Shown piece by piece: positions 5,542 to 11,787 of a stretch of 11,787 nucleotides of DNA (positions within the stretch are counted from its first letter, which is position 1; each line of letters begins with the position of its first letter). The notes under the pieces were generated by a model that was not told where the DNA came from, made no database searches, and worked only from the letters and a program-made list of their open reading frames with translations. The DNA is taken from contig JALKBU010001379.1 of NCBI GenBank assembly GCA_023091735.1, forward strand, positions 1 through 11,787, read 5' to 3'. The position numbers and the translations under genes were made by a program. This DNA is from Trichomonas tenax (lineage: Eukaryota > Parabasalia > Trichomonadida > Trichomonadidae).

Positions 5542-6102
5542 ATGATTGCATCAGTGCGTGTGCAACCATTTATAACGCTCCTTTTAGTGATAGTTCTATT
5601 TGGAGGATGTGTTATGATTGGAAACAGTGACTTTGATAGTGATGATCATCAGTCCAATCAAAAATTATCAACAGATTACATAATGGCGGCAGCATTGTTG
5701 CCGAATAGTATACCACTGCTGATTGCTTCGGTTCTTGTTCTCTTTATAGTTAAGCCTCTCGAGTTATTGATCTCATCTCTTAAAACTTTCATAGGAATAT
5801 CAATAACAGCTTTCATAGATTTCTCTACTAGGTCCCTCTTATGGGGATTTTACGATTTTCATCCATCAGAAACTGGTCCATTAGCAATTAATATTTATTT
5901 ATCTCTAGTTTTCTTTTTAATGTTCCCCAACGTTTACTCTTCTTTCATTAGAATCAACGAAAAGTACATTTTGTTAGCAGCCTTAATATTTGCATCGTTA
6001 TTTGGCGGATTAACTTCGTTAATCGCTATTTGCAGCGGATTTATATCTTTTGTTTTAACATCTCCTCTTATTTTATACAGCGGAAAACCAAAAACGGATT
6101 AA
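5542..6102 (+). CDS. Multi-pass membrane protein, possibly rhomboid-like (186 aa)
   Basis: The ATG follows an in-frame stop at 5539-5541, so the start is secure. Hydrophobic segments lie at about residues 9-26, 46-70, 82-98 (weaker), 113-133 and 142-178. A short polar, Asp-rich loop (29-45) follows the first. The arrangement of an N-terminal helix ending the VRVQPF lead, a PNSIPLLIASVLVLFIVKPLELL segment around 54-77 and a final run of helices recalls the rhomboid-like pseudoproteases of the UBAC2/TMEM115 type. Those act in the ER or Golgi and lack protease activity. No GxSG or HxxGH catalytic motif is present. The family call is a guess from architecture; that this is an integral membrane protein is firm. 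It converges with the next gene, leaving 44 bp between the stops. Confidence 0.75.
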   Translation: MIASVRVQPFITLLLVIVLFGGCVMIGNSDFDSDDHQSNQKLSTDYIMAAALLPNSIPLLIASVLVLFIVKPLELLISSLKTFIGISITAFIDFSTRSLLWGFYDFHPSETGPLAINIYLSLVFFLMFPNVYSSFIRINEKYILLAALIFASLFGGLTSLIAICSGFISFVLTSPLILYSGKPKTD

Positions 6103-6146
6103 ACACATATCTATTTTACCTATAACAAACATTATAAAATTTCCAG

Positions 6147-6962
6147 TTACCTGAAATTCTTCCTTGAAGTTTTCATTTCAAGAGGATGATAAATATAATC
6201 AGAACGTCCTCCGTTGAAAGTTGGTGGTCTTTGGTTTTGTGCTCTTTGCGTTTGAGCCTTTTGAGGGACTTCATATTGGTCAACAACATCATGAAGTCGT
6301 TGAACTAAGTTCGTTAAATGCTCTATTTCCTGCGCAAGCATTCGATTTTCCTCTAATAAGTCTTTTTTGTCGAAGTAGAAGATCGATCTCGTTCTAGTTT
6401 CAGGTATTTCAGGTATCAATGGACTTCTTTTAGAACCAGCCGAAGTCATTCGTGATTTATTTGTTTTTTGCTGAACGCTCTTTTCATTAAAGTTAGAACC
6501 AGCTGTCATGAACAGCGGTGGTCCCTGGTAATCATGCATCGAAGCAGAAGTATAGCAAACGCTTACAGTAAAATTAATTGAGCCAAAATCATCATCGCGT
6601 TTGCCTTTGAAATTGCCTGTGTACTGTGCTTGGACGTACCTATTTGGATTTTGAAGTGCTTTTTCGAACTGTGCGCTGAGTTTAATCCTGTCCTGAGCTA
6701 ATCTAACCGATGTGTGGCCAGGACGAGGTGCTCTGATGGTAATTTCGATAGGACAAGCTTCAATAACTTCGGCTTGTGGTATTTTGAGCATCATTCGTTT
6801 TCCTTCAGATATATTAACAGTTCCAGGCGGAGATCTCGTCCTAAAGACTTCAACAGCCGGCAACATAAACAGCCTGTACATGATAATGAAATCGCTTTCG
6901 ATCCTATTATTTAGTTCCATCGTATCGAAAAAAATCTGGAAAACAAACTCGGCTCTCTCCAT
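6147..6962 (-). CDS. C2-like domain plus coiled-coil protein (271 aa)
   Basis: The ATG at 6962 gives 271 aa. Residues 1-138 are beta-rich with alternating hydrophobic positions (FVFQIFF at 6-12, MMLKIP at 57-62, IEITIRAP at 72-79) and end in FGSINFTVSVCY (126-137), the kind of closing strands seen in C2 domains. A Ser/Lys-rich linker (139-195) follows, then a heptad-patterned coiled coil (about 198-231, KKDLLEENRML...LVQRLHDVVDQY) and a Gln/Pro-rich, basic tail. C2 plus coiled coil is common in membrane-associated and in centriolar or ciliary scaffold proteins; I cannot say which this is. A second methionine at residue 15 is an alternative start. It shares a 75-bp divergent spacer with the ARF-like gene, which holds two copies of the TTTACRYGTCAAA motif. 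Confidence 0.75.
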   Translation of the reverse strand: MERAEFVFQIFFDTMELNNRIESDFIIMYRLFMLPAVEVFRTRSPPGTVNISEGKRMMLKIPQAEVIEACPIEITIRAPRPGHTSVRLAQDRIKLSAQFEKALQNPNRYVQAQYTGNFKGKRDDDFGSINFTVSVCYTSASMHDYQGPPLFMTAGSNFNEKSVQQKTNKSRMTSAGSKRSPLIPEIPETRTRSIFYFDKKDLLEENRMLAQEIEHLTNLVQRLHDVVDQYEVPQKAQTQRAQNQRPPTFNGGRSDYIYHPLEMKTSRKNFR

Positions 6963-6992
6963 AAATAATTATTTATTTATTTTAACGTCTTG

Positions 6993-7030
6993 TTTTTACA
7001 TGATAAAAATCTATTTACGTGTCAAAATAT
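6993..7030 (+). promoter_or_regulatory. Two TTTACRYG(T/A)YAAAA motifs in divergent promoter
   Basis: TTTTTACATGATAAAAAT (6993-7010) and ATTTACGTGTCAAAATAT (7013-7030) are consecutive and in the same orientation, between the C2-like gene and the ARF-like gene. The second ends 8 nt before the ARF-like ATG. Three related copies lie between the BTB-like and ankyrin genes. Confidence 0.5.
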
Positions 7031-7037
7031 TAAAAGA

Positions 7038-7556
7038 ATGTTTCATTGGTTTTGGAAGCTACTTAGTTGGTTTGGATATGGAAGTAAGAAGGTGATAATA
7101 GCTGGACTTGATGAATCAGGTATTACAACTATTTCTGGGCAAATTTCGAAAGATTGTTCCCAAGAAATTACTAATAGTTCAGTTAAAATTGAACAGATTT
7201 ATGCTAACAAACTTTTTGGTTCCGAGTTGGATATTTTCTGCTCATCTAACATAGGAATAATTTTTGTTGTCGATTCATCAAACAGAGATCGCTTGCAAGA
7301 AGCTAAAGAAATACTTTCTATCATTTTGTCTTCATGCAAGAACTATAATCCACCAATCATTGTCTTTGGAAACAAGCAAGATATTGTTGGTTCATTATCA
7401 CTCGAAGAACTTAGAGAGGAACTTAATATTGATGCTTTTCCTATTAACGTGGAGCGGAAGGAAAACACTGATCAAAGATTATGCATTCAAATGACTTCAT
7501 CTCCACAAAGATTTGGATACCAGGCTGGATTTAGATGGCTGATCGGTCAGATATGA
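7038..7556 (+). CDS. ARF/ARL-like protein with degenerate GTP site (172 aa)
   Basis: I start the gene at the ATG at 7038, which gives an ARF-like N-terminal amphipathic helix (MFHWFWKLLSWFG); an upstream in-frame start at 6990 (residue 1 of a longer frame) would add 16 residues without homology. The P-loop region is GLDESGITT (23-31): the catalytic lysine of GxxGKT is replaced by Ile29. The switch I threonine and the DxGG/switch II segment are missing. The chain goes from SELDIFCSSN directly to IGIIFVVDSSNRDRL (72-86), so about 15 residues are lost. The guanine-specificity NKQD (112-115) and the C-terminal FRWLIGQI are kept. Residue 2 is Phe, so N-myristoylation is excluded. By family knowledge this cannot cycle as a normal GTPase; it may be a pseudo-GTPase or a decaying duplicate. 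The uninterrupted frame favours a functional but non-catalytic role. Confidence 0.8.
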   Translation: MFHWFWKLLSWFGYGSKKVIIAGLDESGITTISGQISKDCSQEITNSSVKIEQIYANKLFGSELDIFCSSNIGIIFVVDSSNRDRLQEAKEILSIILSSCKNYNPPIIVFGNKQDIVGSLSLEELREELNIDAFPINVERKENTDQRLCIQMTSSPQRFGYQAGFRWLIGQI

Positions 7557-7671
7557 AATACGCATTTATGATCTCAATAAAATTTGTTTATCTATATAAT
7601 ATTTACAAATTATGAACTAGCAGCAATACCATCACATATAATAAGAACAAATAATAGTTTATTAAACAAAA

Positions 7672-8541
7672 TTATTTGAAAACAAGTGGTGCTTTCCAGT
7701 AATTGAACGACATCTCTAATGATGATAATGATTCTTTTGGAACTTTTTCTTGAACAAAGCTCTTGATCATCTCCTTAAGCTGCGTAGAGTCAAGAAAATC
7801 AGCAATAATAGATAAGAATGGGAGCTTTTCAAAAGACAAGTTAATTGTCTTTCCCCATAAGAAATCTATGACATCATCTATTGGGCCTTCGATCTTTGGT
7901 AATTGAAGAACTTCATCCTTGGTATCCAATATACGCTTTGAAAATTTGGAAGCAATAGCTTTACATAATCCCAATTTCCTCTTTCCGTACTGAATGTGTA
8001 CATCGTGTAACTTAGAAAGTTCAATTAATGAGAATAATTCATTTGATGATACTGAAAATGGTGTTACATCTGATATAATTGGTTTCCACTCAAACCTATT
8101 GAATGTTTTAAGCTTTTTGAGTGTATATTCTCTATCTGATACTTGCATTGCAGTAACATTGATAAAATGTCCTGGAATATCAATAAATGAGCGTATCATT
8201 GATTGGTCAAAGAATGTTGACAATGCATTTTGTACATCGTTCTTTTTTGCATTGAAGAATAAGATGTAGGAATAAAAAGTATCTATATTTGGTAAAAAGT
8301 TGAATGTTATTTTTTGTCCTTTTATGGAGAAAGTATTCTTTTTATATACTGCCGTAGATGCAAGTGACATCGGAGCCTTAAGTTGAGCAAGAGCGCTTCT
8401 AAAATCGATAATTCCAAAAGTTGTATGATATTGCATCATATGTATCAAATAGCACTTAATTGTTGCATTGATAGCTTTTGAAAGTTCGACTAATGAAATT
8501 CCTTCTGGCAATCCTTCTAAATATAAATAATTAGAATTCAT
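7672..8541 (-). CDS. RRM-like plus BTB/POZ-like protein (289 aa)
   Basis: The ATG at 8541 gives 289 aa. The N-terminal 85 residues look like an RNA-recognition-type fold: NYLYLEGLPEG (4-14) in the RNP2 place, TFGIIDF (41-47) in the RNP1 place with a spacing of about 30 residues, then a beta strand FSIKGQKITFNF (71-82). The middle is unassigned. From DVHIQYGKRKLGLCKAIASKFS (180-201) to FLDSTQLKEMIKSFVQE (249-265) the order of strands and helices is that of BTB-like domains that are abundant in trichomonads and mediate protein pairing, often to cullin-3. Aromatic RNP residues are only partly kept, so RNA binding is uncertain. The last 25 residues have no match. The gene converges with the ARF-like gene, 115 bp between stops, and diverges from the ankyrin gene. 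Confidence 0.75.
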   Translation of the reverse strand: MNSNYLYLEGLPEGISLVELSKAINATIKCYLIHMMQYHTTFGIIDFRSALAQLKAPMSLASTAVYKKNTFSIKGQKITFNFLPNIDTFYSYILFFNAKKNDVQNALSTFFDQSMIRSFIDIPGHFINVTAMQVSDREYTLKKLKTFNRFEWKPIISDVTPFSVSSNELFSLIELSKLHDVHIQYGKRKLGLCKAIASKFSKRILDTKDEVLQLPKIEGPIDDVIDFLWGKTINLSFEKLPFLSIIADFLDSTQLKEMIKSFVQEKVPKESLSSLEMSFNYWKAPLVFK

Positions 8542-8569
8542 TTTTATAAAATAATCCTATCGGCTTTTT

Positions 8570-8649
8570 TTTTGACATGTAAAAAATTGTGAACATTTGA
8601 CGTGTAAAAATATTTTTGTTACTGTAAACTGAATTTTGTCATGTAATAT
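8570..8649 (-). promoter_or_regulatory. Three TTTACRYGTCAAA motifs before the BTB-like gene
   Basis: On the minus strand the copies read ATTTTTTACATGTCAAAA (8570-8587), ATTTTTACACGTCAAAT (8595-8611) and ATATTACATGACAAAAT (8633-8649). All three lie in the 232-bp divergent region shared with the ankyrin gene. Confidence 0.55.
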
Positions 8650-8773
8650 AAACATATAGATAGAGATGATTTGACCAAGGAATTATGCTTTATGCAATAA
8701 TGTGGTGTTAAACATGCAAGAATTTCCCAAAAACGCAAATAACTGATTGCCGTTATACAATTTTGAAAATATA

Positions 8774-9886
8774 ATGACTGTTAAGTTTGGAGGAGCGGAC
8801 GTTCCAGAGAGGTTTGCCAGGCTGGTCACTGACATACAGAACGGCGATCCTTTCGATTTCATTGATCATTTGAACGGATTTTACGACATAGATTACCAAG
8901 ATCCAAATACAGGAGACTCGTTACTTCACACATGCATAAATTACTGCAATTATCCGGCGTTAGTCGAACTCATCAGTCGAAAAGCAGACGTTAACAGCAA
9001 AAACAAGCAAGAATTAACACCTTTACATATCGCAATTTGGAAAGGCTTTCTTCATTTAGCAGCACCACTTCTCAAAGCGGGTGCAAACCAGGATGCTGCC
9101 GATCGTGGTGGTCGTGTCCCACTCTATTTCGCTGTAGAAAGAGGTGATGTCCGCTCGATGCGTTTACTTCTTGATTTTCACGCTGATCCTAATGTTGTTG
9201 TAGGCAAAAGGAGTCTTCTTGCGATTGCATCGAGAAAAGGATACCCTGAAGCTATTAAATTGCTCTTAGATTCAGGCGCTATCTTTAATCGCGGTCAATC
9301 GCATCCACTCACAGAAGTTTTAGTTAGTGGTAGCAGAGAGGCGTTCGCTGTTCTCGTTCACGAGCGTGAACACGAACTTCCATATTTAGAAATTGATCAG
9401 AAGCCATTTATAGTTATTGCTATCAAAGAAAAGACAATGCTGCTCCCTGTTATTGCAGCTATTGTCAAAAAATATACAGAAGAAGCTATTGCAAATGGAG
9501 ATAATAAAGTCACTCCATTCCCCCCACCAGATCTCACAGGACCAGAGAAAACACGTTTAGAAAAGGCTCTTAAGGTCAGCGACTCACTTATTCCAATAGA
9601 CACAGTCAATGAGAAGGTGAAGAAACTCAAGTCTCCATGGAGTGCTCGTGGTATTGATGAATTCGAGTGTCTTGAAGCTTCATACGCTGGCGGTGATACA
9701 GTATATGCAGACTTCGAGATGCCAGGTAACCAGCTTTTCGGTAACTATGTTCCAGATTGCGAGAGCAATCATAATTATCAGCTTGACCCTGCTCTCGATG
9801 ATCAATCTGTTCGAAGAGATTACTTCGATGAAAATAGATTTGATGATAGCGAAAATAGCCAAAAGATCATTCAGCCACCAAAATAA
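8774..9886 (+). CDS. Ankyrin-repeat protein (370 aa)
   Basis: I use the first ATG at 8774; the frame extends upstream only to non-ATG codons. Residues 47-172 hold about four ankyrin repeats: GDSLLHTCINYCNYPALVEL (47-66), ELTPLHIAIWKGFLHLAAPLL (80-100), GRVPLYFAVERGDVRSMRLLL (113-133) and RSLLAIASRKGYPEAIKLLL (146-165). A weaker fifth repeat spans about 178-200. The remainder is different: a Pro-rich hinge (VTPFPPPDLTGPEKT, 246-260), a Lys-rich helix, and an Asp/Asn/Tyr-rich tail to residue 370. I do not recognise this tail. Ankyrin repeats bind partner proteins; no enzymatic domain is visible. The base composition is clearly more GC-rich and codon-biased than its neighbours, which suggests a strongly expressed gene. 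The subcellular site is unknown; there is no signal peptide or membrane segment. Confidence 0.9.
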   Translation: MTVKFGGADVPERFARLVTDIQNGDPFDFIDHLNGFYDIDYQDPNTGDSLLHTCINYCNYPALVELISRKADVNSKNKQELTPLHIAIWKGFLHLAAPLLKAGANQDAADRGGRVPLYFAVERGDVRSMRLLLDFHADPNVVVGKRSLLAIASRKGYPEAIKLLLDSGAIFNRGQSHPLTEVLVSGSREAFAVLVHEREHELPYLEIDQKPFIVIAIKEKTMLLPVIAAIVKKYTEEAIANGDNKVTPFPPPDLTGPEKTRLEKALKVSDSLIPIDTVNEKVKKLKSPWSARGIDEFECLEASYAGGDTVYADFEMPGNQLFGNYVPDCESNHNYQLDPALDDQSVRRDYFDENRFDDSENSQKIIQPPK

Positions 9887-9962
9887 TTCTTTCATTTTGT
9901 TCGACAACTATTATATAAATCACATTTTGTCAGTTTAATTCCATTGTTTTTTTTTACATCTT

Positions 9963-9999
9963 CACATTAAATCTATCGCTATTAACACGATTTAATGTG
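9963..9999. terminator. 11-bp perfect hairpin downstream of the ankyrin gene
   Basis: CACATTAAATC (9963-9973) and GATTTAATGTG (9989-9999) pair perfectly around a 15-nt loop, 77 nt after the stop and just after a run of eight or more Ts. It may serve 3'-end formation or be a binding site. The rest of 9887-10116 holds nothing else that I can name. Confidence 0.4.
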
Positions 10000-10116
10000 T
10001 TCAAATGATTTATAATGATGGAGTGCATCAAACCATATTAATATTTTCTTCTTGTTACACAAAATAACCATCAGAAACTGAGATTTTATAAATCAAGTGT
10101 ACGTTTAGAAATTTGG

Positions 10117-10806
10117 ATGAAAAACAAGAAAAGCGATCCTCTATCATCAATAATGAAATTCCTTGATGATGCGGAGTCAAAACTCGATGGTGAAATAAAT
10201 GACATGGAATCAAAGCTCTATGGAGTTACAAAAAATATTGTTTTCGATATTGCACTCGAACCTGAAATAAAGCCAAAGGAATATCCACTCACGAAGGAAT
10301 CAAAGCTAAGAATGAAAAGTAAAAGCACAATAATAACAGAAAATAACACCAAATCTAAAATAAGTCGTAAAAAACAGGTTTCACCGCCGAAACCACCAAA
10401 GAAAACGAAAATGAATGAGATAAATATCTTGGGAGAAGTAATCAAATCATACTATCTCGACTTTGGATTTCTTCCTTCGACAACATTGAAAACAGAAAAG
10501 CTAACAAATCGTGTAAAAAGAGCTACACACTCTAATGGTGACATATCACATGTATACAGAGATGGAACAACAAAGATTAATCATAATGGAACCATTTATA
10601 CATTTTTCAACAATGGTGATAAGCTACAAGAATTTCCTGATGGAACTAATTCATACAAATATGCTAGCAACGGGGCAATAGAAATATTCTACAAAAACAA
10701 TATTAGAGTTGTGTTCTTTTCAAATGGACAGATCCAACATTATACACCTGATGGAAAATGCCAAATCATTATTCCAAACTCTGCCTTGCCAATAGATATT
10801 TCATGA
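10117..10806 (+). CDS. TCP10/CPAP C-terminal-domain protein (229 aa)
   Basis: The C-terminal 85 residues (about 138-221) consist of the short beta-hairpin repeats of the T-complex protein 10 C-terminal domain: HSNGDISHVYRDGT, HNGTIYTFFNNGD, FPDGTNSYKYASNGAIEIFY, FSNGQIQHYTPDGKCQI. In CPAP/SAS-4 this domain (G-box) forms an open single-layer beta sheet that binds a proline-rich motif of STIL/Ana2 and acts in centriole assembly. Here the rest is only a charged N-terminal region (1-30 helical, with repeated ESKL words at 20-23, 31-34 and 61-64) and a basic PPKPPKK linker (90-96). There is no long coiled coil or tubulin-binding part. A role in basal bodies of the flagella is therefore likely by family but not shown. 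The stop is TGA at 10804-10806. It follows the ankyrin gene on the same strand at 230 bp. Confidence 0.85.
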   Translation: MKNKKSDPLSSIMKFLDDAESKLDGEINDMESKLYGVTKNIVFDIALEPEIKPKEYPLTKESKLRMKSKSTIITENNTKSKISRKKQVSPPKPPKKTKMNEINILGEVIKSYYLDFGFLPSTTLKTEKLTNRVKRATHSNGDISHVYRDGTTKINHNGTIYTFFNNGDKLQEFPDGTNSYKYASNGAIEIFYKNNIRVVFFSNGQIQHYTPDGKCQIIIPNSALPIDIS

Positions 10807-10816
10807 TGCTTTTATA

Positions 10817-11121
10817 ATGCCTGCTATGCTTTCAATTATTGAAACAGCAATACATTTTGATCTGCAGAAACATGTTTTTACTATTATAGATGATATATTT
10901 AATCAAATTTGCGATGACGAAGTTGAAGTTATGATAGAAGGTTCTAATCAAAAGTTTGCATAAAACTTATGAAAATAGAGTATGTTGTTGAAGCATCTAT
11001 TGTTTTGGGCAAGATTTTTGATATCGATATATATATTGTTGGATCCACAAAATCAATGCATGATTATGATTTCCCTGATGATTGCAGTTGGTTTGTAGTA
11101 TTTCTCTTGTATAATGTTTAA
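10817..11121 (+). pseudogene. Two short frames, probably one broken gene
   Basis: A 48-aa frame (10817-10963, ending CDDEVEVMIEGSNQKFA) is followed 5 nt later by a 50-aa frame in another phase (10969-11121, MKIEYVVEASIVLGKIFDID and then IYIVGSTKSMHDYDF). Both look like coding sequence rather than AT-rich noise, with Asp/Glu/Ile-rich soluble stretches. Together they would make one globular fragment. The second resembles the last third of OTU-type cysteine peptidases (a helix, a strand IDIYIVG, then a strand WFVVFLLYN just before the usual HY), but without the histidine. This is a weak guess. If real, a frameshift between the two and a lost 5' part make it a pseudogene. Confidence 0.35.
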
Positions 11122-11443
11122 TTCAAGAAATTGGCACTTGAAAGGATAAACTTTCTTTTATTAACATTTTCATTTTCACACAATGAATAAGAGGAAGAAG
11201 TATCAAGCATTTCAATCATATATTTAAAATAAGTTATTTGAAATCTAATGATTTATAAATGAAGAACTGAATGATAGCACGCAGTACATTGTTCTTTAGA
11301 CTCCCATATCAGTAGGCTTCAATAATGATGTTTGATACGAGTTGATTATCAATCAATATAAAAATGACAATTTTACATCATTTGTCTTGATTATTTATTG
11401 TTGATTCTTTAATATGTTATTAACCATAATGTTATTTATCTAT
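11122..11443. other. No gene recognised
   Basis: AT-rich intergenic DNA of about 320 bp, with several TTTAT, TGATT and ATAAA words and no open frame of note. It separates the broken frames from the divergent small-gene pair. Confidence 0.5.
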
Positions 11444-11701
11444 TTATAACAATATTGTTTCAACAGGAATGTTATTTATATATTGCAAATTTCTGATGGC
11501 TCTGTTGGTAAGATTTACATTTATTCGTTGCTTTCCGTATTCAAAAACAAAAGTTTTGCTCGAAGGCTCAATATAAAATTTACACAACCCATTACTCACT
11601 GTCTCCGCCAATTTTGATATTTGACTAAACGAAACAGTATTCTTATTCATTGCCATTAACGCTAACTCTCTATTTTTCTCTATTTCATTTTCTAAATTCA
11701 T
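11444..11701 (-). CDS. Small orphan protein (85 aa)
   Basis: I do not recognise a family. The ATG at 11701 opens 85 codons: a helical, charged N-terminal half (ENEIEKNRELALMAM, 4-18; ISKLAETVSNGL, 28-39) and a C-terminal half with beta pattern (CKFYIEPSSKTFVFEYGKQ, 40-58, then RINVNLTNRAIRNLQYI, 59-75). It could be a small DNA- or RNA-binding or structural protein. In size, composition and its divergent, extremely short AT-only promoter it resembles the small genes at 1921-2923, not the host genes between. A second element of the same kind at the right edge is therefore possible. Confidence 0.55.
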   Translation of the reverse strand: MNLENEIEKNRELALMAMNKNTVSFSQISKLAETVSNGLCKFYIEPSSKTFVFEYGKQRINVNLTNRAIRNLQYINNIPVETILL

Positions 11702-11719
11702 ATTTTTAATAATATTAAA
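11702..11719. promoter_or_regulatory. 18-bp divergent spacer with ATTTTTAATA box
   Basis: The two ATGs are separated by 18 bp made only of A and T. ATTTTTAATA (11702-11711) lies 8 nt before the plus-strand ATG, like the ATTTTTTAATA boxes at 2173-2183 and 2606-2616, which lie 9 and 11 nt before theirs. Confidence 0.45.
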
Positions 11720-11787
11720 ATGTTCAATTCTTCAAATAATTTAAGTAAAAGAGCATCAACGAAAGCAGTTGAAGAAATTTTCACAGA
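11720..11787 (+). CDS. 5' end of an unknown gene, cut by the window edge
   Basis: The ATG at 11720 opens a frame that is unbroken for the 22 codons to the window end (MFNSSNNLSKRASTKAVEEI, then FT). It starts Ser/Asn-rich and continues as a likely helix. It is too short to identify. Its start is supported by the ATTTTTAATA box 8 nt upstream and by the divergent arrangement with the 85-aa gene. Confidence 0.5.
   Translation, partial: MFNSSNNLSKRASTKAVEEIFT

Noticed and set aside
8747..8773. Upstream extension of the ankyrin protein from a TTG
   Set aside because: Nuclear genes here start at ATG; the first ATG is at 8774 and the domain is complete from there.

Overview
The window looks like nuclear DNA of an anaerobic flagellate of the trichomonad type (Trichomonas/Tritrichomonas-like). 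The reasons are AT-rich DNA; tightly packed genes with no introns that I can see; very short distances between start signals and ATGs (one gene has a TCACT initiator about 16 nt before its ATG, which matches the trichomonad Inr); and a gene set of ankyrin, BTB, ARF-like, TCP10-domain and HSF-like proteins of the kind expanded in these genomes. This assignment is inference. No rRNA or other marker gene is present to settle the genus.

Region 1 (1-3267) is unlike the rest. It reads as mobile or virus-like DNA: the C-terminal part of a D5-type superfamily 3 helicase (167-838), 1.1 kb of non-coding DNA full of direct and inverted repeats with GTGCACC iterons (about 840-1915), and three small orphan genes (1921-2163 minus, 2304-2594 minus, 2648-2923 plus). 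One of these carries the TEKQLAALAAGR-type basic motif that I associate with proteins of large DNA viruses and related elements. Two copies of one module (about 8-127 and 3086-3267) lie in direct orientation: a CTATATGGGGGG(G)ACC block, an ACTAACT, an 18-bp stem with a 7-nt loop, five bases, and a second ACTAACT. The two stems have different sequences but the same geometry, so the fold seems to be what is kept. Both modules end directly against interrupted coding sequence (the helicase at about 128, a transposase-like frame at about 3268). This suggests that the module is the right-hand end of an integrating element, and that one element is nested in another.

Region 2 (3268-5520) is gene-poor and decayed. 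It holds a transposase-like remnant with an in-frame stop, a repeat cluster that could be a transposon end, a possible remnant of an HSF-type DNA-binding domain (4265-4603), and long stretches where I see nothing.

Region 3 (5521-10806) is ordinary host sequence with six genes: a multi-pass membrane protein, possibly rhomboid-like (+); a C2-like/coiled-coil protein (-); an ARF-like pseudo-GTPase (+); an RRM-like plus BTB-like protein (-); an ankyrin-repeat protein (+); and a short TCP10/CPAP C-terminal-domain protein (+). Two divergent intergenic regions here share a TTTACRYGTCAAA motif present five times in all.

Region 4 (10807-11787) holds two short adjacent ORFs that may be pieces of a broken gene. 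At the right edge there is a divergent pair of small genes only 18 bp apart, with the same AT-rich ATTTTT(T)AATA box as the cassette genes of region 1. A second mobile cassette may begin there.
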